11,109 nucleotides of DNA from an uncultured Bacteroidales bacterium. GTDB taxonomy: Bacteria; Bacteroidota; Bacteroidia; Bacteroidales; UBA932. The notes under the pieces are model-generated. The model did not search any database. It was not told the origin of the DNA and saw only the letters and a program-made list of their open reading frames with translations. The DNA is taken from contig CAMNAD010000040.1 in the NCBI GenBank assembly GCA_946530505.1, positions 1-11,109 of the forward strand, written 5' to 3'. Below, one piece after another: positions 7,375 to 11,109 of this stretch (position 1 is its first letter; every line of letters starts with the position of its first letter). A program made the position numbers and the translations under genes.

Positions 7375-8574
7375 ATGGTCAGATCTGTCAAAATCATCTT
7401 GTCGGCGGCCGCGCTCCTCTGTGCCGTCGCATGCAACTCTCCCCTGCCAAGAGGCAACTGGAGCAAGGCTCCTTACGACGCCCTCTGCAAACTGATCAAG
7501 GAATGCAAGGCGGAAGCCGATGCAGCCGGGCACAATGTAAACTACGCTGTTTTCGACTTCGACAACACCACGGTCATGCAGGACGTGGAACTCGCCGCCA
7601 TGAGCTGGCAGCTGGAGAATCTCCGCGTAAGGTTCACCCCGGACGAAGTCTGGAGCATCTTCACCACCCATATCCCCGACCTCGATTCGGTGCTCGTGGA
7701 AGCCGGTGCGGAGGGTGTCACCGCGAGGATGCTACTCACCGACATCGACAGCGACTATCGCGCCATGATGCTCAAGGCCGGTACGCAGTGCGGCGACAAG
7801 CTCAATGCAGCCCAACTTGCAGTTCTTCAGCAGATGCCTGAATATCAGGACTTCAGGGTGAAGTTATGGGCCCTGTACGAGGGAGTCTACCACACCTTCG
7901 ACTATCGTGAAGGTTTCTTCACCATCGCAGCTCTGTTCCACGGTTTCACATATCCCGAGGTGGATGCTCTCGTAAAGGAAGGCGTGGCGGCGCAGGTCGC
8001 AAAGAAGTGCATCAAGGACATTGTCTGGGAAAGCCCCGACATGGGTGCCGCCGGCAAAGTACGCTATGTCATCCCTGACGGGCTTGCACTCAGCGACGAA
8101 ATGCGCAGTCTATACAAAGCCTTGCAAACCAACGGTGTCGATGTATACGTCTTCTCCGCCTCCCTCGAGGCTGCCGTCGAGGCCATGGCCTGCGATCCGC
8201 AGTATCTCGGACTGGACACTTCCCGGGTATTCGCCCTGCGCATGAAGAAAGATGATTCCGACCTCGTGCTTCAGGAATACAGGCCCGAATACGTGCGCCC
8301 CTACAAGGACGGCAAGTCCAAGGCGATACGTGCATACGTCTCTCCGCTTTACGACGGCAGGGATCCGGTACTCATCGGCGGAGACAGCATCGGAGATTAC
8401 TGGATGCTAACCGAATTCCCCGGGATGCGCGTAGGACTCATCATCGACAAGAACCAGACAGGCCCGCTCGGAGAACTCCGGCAGCAGGCTCTGGATGCCG
8501 AGGCGGGAGGAGCGCCTTCGCGCTATGTGCTTCAGAGGCGCGGAGATCCCGAACCAAGATTCAGCAGGAAGTAA
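7375..8574 (+). CDS. HAD-superfamily phosphatase lipoprotein
   Basis: This 399-aa protein is predicted to be an exported lipoprotein. Its signal ends in LCAVAC with Cys20 as the acylated residue, so it should be anchored in the envelope. No acidic surface-export signal follows the Cys, which favours a periplasmic-facing location. All HAD motifs are visible: DFDNT (61-65, nucleophile Asp61 and acid Asp63), motif II FSAS (Ser261), Lys311 or Lys314 in KDGKSKA, and GGDSIGD (335-341, metal-binding Asp337 and Asp341). A large helical cap lies between motifs I and II (about 70-250). This arrangement resembles phosphoserine-phosphatase-like HADs and the Pseudomonas phosphorylcholine phosphatase group, but the substrate cannot be assigned. 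I chose the ATG at 7375 because the in-frame extension back to 7306 overlaps the receptor gene and would bury the lipoprotein signal. Confidence 0.85.
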   Translation: MVRSVKIILSAAALLCAVACNSPLPRGNWSKAPYDALCKLIKECKAEADAAGHNVNYAVFDFDNTTVMQDVELAAMSWQLENLRVRFTPDEVWSIFTTHIPDLDSVLVEAGAEGVTARMLLTDIDSDYRAMMLKAGTQCGDKLNAAQLAVLQQMPEYQDFRVKLWALYEGVYHTFDYREGFFTIAALFHGFTYPEVDALVKEGVAAQVAKKCIKDIVWESPDMGAAGKVRYVIPDGLALSDEMRSLYKALQTNGVDVYVFSASLEAAVEAMACDPQYLGLDTSRVFALRMKKDDSDLVLQEYRPEYVRPYKDGKSKAIRAYVSPLYDGRDPVLIGGDSIGDYWMLTEFPGMRVGLIIDKNQTGPLGELRQQALDAEAGGAPSRYVLQRRGDPEPRFSRK

Positions 8575-8605
8575 AAAATGAGGGCGCTCAAGCGAGCGTC
8601 CTCAT
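8573..8605 (-). terminator. Intrinsic terminator overlapping the ATPase stop codon
   Basis: The inverted repeat pairs 8578-8589 with 8594-8605 around a 4-nt loop. Read leftwards, it ends in a run of six T (complement of the A-tract at 8573-8578), as expected for termination of the ATPase transcript. On that strand the stem has one A.C mismatch; on the plus strand the same position is a G.U pair, but no U-tract follows. The ATPase stop codon (8588-8590) lies at the loop edge, and the T-tract touches the phosphatase TAA (8572-8574). Confidence 0.75.
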
Positions 8606-10489
8606 TGCATTCAGAACGGCAAGCACCGTTACTCCGACATCGGCGAATACCGCCAGCCACATGGGCGCAAGGCCCAGCGCCGCGAGCACGAGCACCGCCA
8701 GTTTGACTGCGATTGCAAACCATATATTCTCGCGGGCGATCCTGACCGTTTTACGCGCGATTCTCTTGGCAAGGGATATTTTCTGGGGATCATCATCCAT
8801 CAGCACAACATCCGCCGCCTCGATGGCCGCATCAGATCCGAGGGCGCCCATCGCTATGCCGATATCCGCCCGGGCCAGCACGGGTGCATCATTGATGCCG
8901 TCCCCGACGAATGCGAGGGACGAGCCATCCGGCTTGGATGCGAGCAGTTTCTCAAGTTCGGAGAGTTTGCCATCCGGCAGGAGTTCGGCCTTTACCGAAT
9001 CTATCCCCAGTTCAGAGGCGACTTCGCCGGCAACGCGGGCACTGTCTCCGGTCAGCATGGCAGTCATGCTCACTCCGGCCTCTTTCAACCCGGCGATCGC
9101 ATCCGCTGCCTGCGGCTTGACCCTGTCGGAGATCACTATGTGCCCGGCATAAACCCCGTCGATGGCGACGTGCACCACCGATCCGGAATGTCCGCATTTT
9201 TCGCAGCTATGGACCTCGATTCCGAGATCGTCCATCAACTTCATATTGCCTGCGCAGATGGTCTTCCCGTTGACTACGGCGCTCACCCCCTTGCCGGCAA
9301 TCTCTTTTATATCAGAAACTTCGCAGTCGTCGTCCCCCCCGTCGTAGGCCCTGCGAAGAGCGTCTGCAATGGGATGCGTGGAGAGACTCTCCACGTGTGC
9401 GGCCAGATGCAGGAGTTCCTTCTCCCCTATCAGGTCAGGATGCACTGCTGTCACCTCGAACACCCCCTCGGTGAGAGTGCCTGTTTTATCGAAAACGACG
9501 GTCTGCAGGCGGGAGAGTTGCTCCAGCCAGTTGGAACCTTTGACGAGGATTCCCTTTCTGGAAGCGGAGCCTATTCCTCCGAAGAAACTGAGAGGCACGG
9601 AAATCACCAGCGCACAGGGGCAGCTGACGATCAGAAAGGTCAGCGCCCGGTAGAGCCAGGTAGCAAACTCGCCTCCGAAGAAAACCGGGGGGATTACGGC
9701 AAGCAAGATGGCGGCGCCGACCACTATGGGAGTGTAGACACGCGCGAAGCGGGTGATGAAAGACTCGCTGCGCGACTTGTTGCCGGCGGCGTTCTCGACC
9801 AGTTCAAGTATCCTGGATGCCGTGGATTCCCTGCAGAGTTTTGTCGTCCTGACGCGGAGTGCTCCGCTCTGGTTGATGCAGCCGGACACTATCGTTTCGC
9901 CGGCAGACACTCCCTTGGGCACGCTTTCTCCGGTGAGGGCCCTGGTGTCGAGCGTGGACGTTCCTTCTATTACAACGCCGTCCAGCGGCACCTTCTCGCC
10001 GGGTTTAACCACTATGATACTTCCGATGGCTACATCCTCCGGCGAAACGGTCCTGAGCCCGTCGGGAGTCTCAAGATTCGCACTGTCCGGACGTATGTCC
10101 ATCAGAGCGGAAATGCTGCGGCGGCTGCGTCCTTCGGCTATGCCTTCGAATAGTTCTCCCAACTGGAAGAACAGCATCACGAAAACGGCCTCCGGGAACT
10201 GTGTCTGCGCACCGGGGAGGAAACCTATGGCAAGGGCTCCCACAGTTGCTACGCCCATCAGAAAGTCCTCGTCGAGGGCCTCCCCTTCCATGAGTTTTTC
10301 AGCCCCTTCATGAAGAGTTTCCCAGCCGACGATCAAATAAGGAATGAGATACAGCAGAAGGTACTGCCAGGTTTTCCAGGCCGTATGTTTTTCGATAAAG
10401 ATGGCTGCCACCAGAAAAACTGCAGAGACGCATATTTTGATTATGCTCTCTTTTACGCCTCCTTCTTCGTGATGATGTTCGTGTTCCAT
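8588..10489 (-). CDS. Heavy-metal P1B-type ATPase, Zn/Cd/Co/Pb efflux (ZntA/CadA-like)
   Basis: This inner-membrane pump uses ATP to expel soft divalent metals. The 633-aa protein has all core P-type motifs: TGES (186-189), SCPCALVIS with the CPC metal site (Cys290, Cys292), DKTGT (phosphorylated Asp334), STHP (370-373) and GDGINDAP (529-536). The last membrane helices carry Lys596 and Asp617 (in FADVGVTVLAVLNAMR). This pair defines the P1B-2 subgroup (Zn2+, Cd2+, Pb2+) rather than copper pumps. It lacks an N-terminal HMA domain and has only a short His-rich start (EHEHHHEE), so it is about 100 aa shorter than E. coli ZntA. A CxxC (Cys429/Cys432, in HSCEKCGH) sits in the nucleotide-binding domain. 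It is convergent with the phosphatase gene and divergent from the DUF2795-type gene. Its last codons form part of its terminator. Confidence 0.95.
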   Translation of the reverse strand: MEHEHHHEEGGVKESIIKICVSAVFLVAAIFIEKHTAWKTWQYLLLYLIPYLIVGWETLHEGAEKLMEGEALDEDFLMGVATVGALAIGFLPGAQTQFPEAVFVMLFFQLGELFEGIAEGRSRRSISALMDIRPDSANLETPDGLRTVSPEDVAIGSIIVVKPGEKVPLDGVVIEGTSTLDTRALTGESVPKGVSAGETIVSGCINQSGALRVRTTKLCRESTASRILELVENAAGNKSRSESFITRFARVYTPIVVGAAILLAVIPPVFFGGEFATWLYRALTFLIVSCPCALVISVPLSFFGGIGSASRKGILVKGSNWLEQLSRLQTVVFDKTGTLTEGVFEVTAVHPDLIGEKELLHLAAHVESLSTHPIADALRRAYDGGDDDCEVSDIKEIAGKGVSAVVNGKTICAGNMKLMDDLGIEVHSCEKCGHSGSVVHVAIDGVYAGHIVISDRVKPQAADAIAGLKEAGVSMTAMLTGDSARVAGEVASELGIDSVKAELLPDGKLSELEKLLASKPDGSSLAFVGDGINDAPVLARADIGIAMGALGSDAAIEAADVVLMDDDPQKISLAKRIARKTVRIARENIWFAIAVKLAVLVLAALGLAPMWLAVFADVGVTVLAVLNAMRTLA

Positions 10490-10667
10490 ATTATTGTTCT
10501 GTTTTGCTTTCTGAGCACGAATTTAGCGGATTCCTGCTTGAGCGCGGACAGCACTCATAACAAATGATGATTATCCTTTTGGGTATGACTTTTTTAATGA
10601 TTGATAAATAATTGTTTGGAATTACAAAAAAAACTATATATTTGCGCGGAATTTAAAAGAAAGTATT
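10490..10667. other. Divergent intergenic region between the metal ATPase and the DUF2795-type gene
   Basis: This 178-bp AT-rich spacer must hold promoters for both flanking genes. The rightward promoter is clear (see 10615-10644). Leftward, the best -7 candidate is TAAATTCG on the minus strand (10518-10525), one mismatch from TAnnTTTG with no matching -33 element. I see no obvious metal-regulator palindrome, no RNA gene and no open frame that looks real. Confidence 0.5.
10615..10644 (+). promoter_or_regulatory. Bacteroidetes-type promoter for the DUF2795-type gene
   Basis: TTTG at 10615-10618 is followed after 18 nt by TATATTTG at 10637-10644, an exact match to the TAnnTTTG -7 consensus. 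Transcription should start near 10650. The leader before the ATG at 10668 is A-rich (TTAAAAGAAAG), with no true Shine-Dalgarno sequence, which is usual for highly expressed Bacteroidetes genes. Confidence 0.8.
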
Positions 10668-10889
10668 ATGTTCTGGACACTTGAACTAGCCAGCAGCCTG
10701 GACGATGCTCCATGGCCGGCAACCAAAGAAGAACTTATCGACTATGCCAACCGCTCCGGCGCTCCCGAAGAGGTCATTGAAAACCTTCAGGAACTCGAAG
10801 ACGACGGTGAAATATACGAAACCATCGAAGACATCTGGCCCGACTACCCTACAAAGGATGATTTTTTCTTTAATGAGGAAGAATATTAG
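10668..10889 (+). CDS. Small acidic DUF2795-type protein
   Basis: The product is a 73-aa, strongly acidic, probably cytoplasmic protein. The core, APWPATKEELIDYANRSGAP (14-33) followed by EEVIENLQELED, fits the DUF2795 fold, a small helical domain whose members contain a conserved W/F-P-x-T/S-K-x-E-L/I-x-x-Y/H-A pattern. The C-terminal half (EDIWPDYPTKDDFFFNEEEY) matches what I remember of near-identical small proteins found throughout the Bacteroidales. The function of the family is unknown. It stands alone, with its own strong promoter and a downstream hairpin, so it is probably a monocistronic, well-expressed housekeeping gene. There is no signal peptide or membrane segment. Confidence 0.85.
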   Translation: MFWTLELASSLDDAPWPATKEELIDYANRSGAPEEVIENLQELEDDGEIYETIEDIWPDYPTKDDFFFNEEEY

Positions 10890-10923
10890 GGGCTTAACTA
10901 CCTGAAAATAAGCAATTTACACG

Positions 10924-10964
10924 CATCGGGTACGGTTTTTACAGACCGTGCCCGATGGCATTTT
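10924..10964 (+). terminator. Hairpin terminator after the DUF2795-type gene
   Basis: A 13-bp stem pairs 10924-10936 with 10945-10957 around an 8-nt loop (TTTTACAG). On the plus strand the only irregularity is one G.U pair (10931 with 10950); on the minus strand the same position is an A.C mismatch. That favours function for rightward transcripts. A short U-run (10961-10964) follows, interrupted by GGCA, so it is a moderate intrinsic terminator. Confidence 0.65.
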
Positions 10965-10984
10965 ATGGCATTCTACGGCATTTT
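10955..10984. repeat. Three tandem 10-nt units
   Basis: The unit ATGGCATTTT occurs at 10955-10964, 10965-10974 (one change, ATGGCATTCT) and 10975-10984 (one change, ACGGCATTTT). The first unit shares its opening bases with the 3' arm of the preceding terminator stem. Nine bases separate the array from the 12-nt array that follows. Confidence 0.8.
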
Positions 10985-10993
10985 AGGGAAACG

Positions 10994-11041
10994 AAAGTTA
11001 CCGCAAAAGTTACCGCAAAAGTTACCGCAAAAGTTACCGCA
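10994..11041. repeat. Four perfect tandem 12-nt units (AAAGTTACCGCA)
   Basis: AAAGTTACCGCA is repeated four times without a single change at 10994-11005, 11006-11017, 11018-11029 and 11030-11041. The last GTTAC is followed nine bases later by GTAAC (11047-11051), an inverted half-copy. The unit length is a multiple of three, so every frame stays in phase: rightwards one frame reads KVTA repeats, leftwards one reads AVTF repeats. The function is unknown. Candidates are protein-binding iterons, recombinase arm sites or a short coding repeat. Confidence 0.9.
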
Positions 11042-11109
11042 TTTTTGTAACGGAAATAGTTGCTCCCACGAAGTATGTCTGCGGGTTTTTTATGGGGAAA
11101 ACTGTGGAT

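Noticed and set aside
9140..10153. 337-codon plus-strand open frame opposite the metal ATPase
   Set aside because: The minus strand carries every P-type ATPase motif; this frame shows no domain, promoter or ribosome site.
10994..11041. CRISPR array
   Set aside because: The units are 12 nt and directly abutting, with no spacers and no cas genes.
11095..11109. DnaA-box-like TGTGGAT at the right edge, hinting at an origin
   Set aside because: Only seven bases of one possible box are visible before the sequence ends; no second box or dnaA is seen.

Overview
The window looks like chromosomal DNA from a member of the Bacteroidales with moderately high G+C, probably gut-associated. Three things support this. 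Two promoters match the Bacteroidetes pattern (TTTG, about 19 nt, TAnnTTTG) and several starts lack a Shine-Dalgarno sequence. There is a large OMP_b-brl_3/TonB-receptor-like outer-membrane protein with a carboxypeptidase-regulatory-like N-terminal domain. There is also a small acidic DUF2795-type protein of a kind typical of this phylum. Genus cannot be fixed from the sequence alone.

Layout. Positions 1-4765 are transcribed leftwards. An SBF-family (bile acid:sodium symporter-like) membrane transporter comes first, then rfbB/rmlB (dTDP-glucose 4,6-dehydratase). Four bases later come glpA, glpB and glpC, which overlap one another and encode the anaerobic glycerol-3-phosphate dehydrogenase; glpC runs off the left edge. 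Positions 4866-8574 are transcribed rightwards as a two-gene unit: the outer-membrane receptor-like protein and, 4 bp later, a lipoprotein HAD phosphatase. Facing it, leftwards from 10489 to 8588, is a Zn/Cd/Co/Pb-type P1B ATPase. Its 3' end and terminator are folded into the 13-bp convergent junction. Divergent from the ATPase is the 73-aa DUF2795-type gene (10668-10889). It is followed by a strong hairpin and two adjacent tandem arrays: three 10-nt units, then four perfect 12-nt units.

How the genes work together. GlpA (FAD plus a Bfd-like 2Fe-2S domain), GlpB and GlpC (4Fe-4S clusters plus CCG domains) should oxidise glycerol-3-phosphate and pass electrons to the quinone pool. rfbB makes dTDP-4-keto-6-deoxyglucose for surface sugars and is cotranscribed, apparently without other rml genes in view. 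The receptor-like barrel and the envelope phosphatase may handle a phosphorylated nutrient, but no substrate can be read from the sequence. The metal ATPase is an efflux pump.

Most unusual points. GlpB is only 193 aa; compared with my memory of the roughly 419-aa E. coli protein, it lacks the middle and the C-terminal FAD-side segment. The terminator is embedded in the ATPase stop codon. The tandem repeats near the right edge have no assigned function. I did not find a clearly new multi-gene system. The receptor/phosphatase pair and the repeat region are the best candidates for follow-up.
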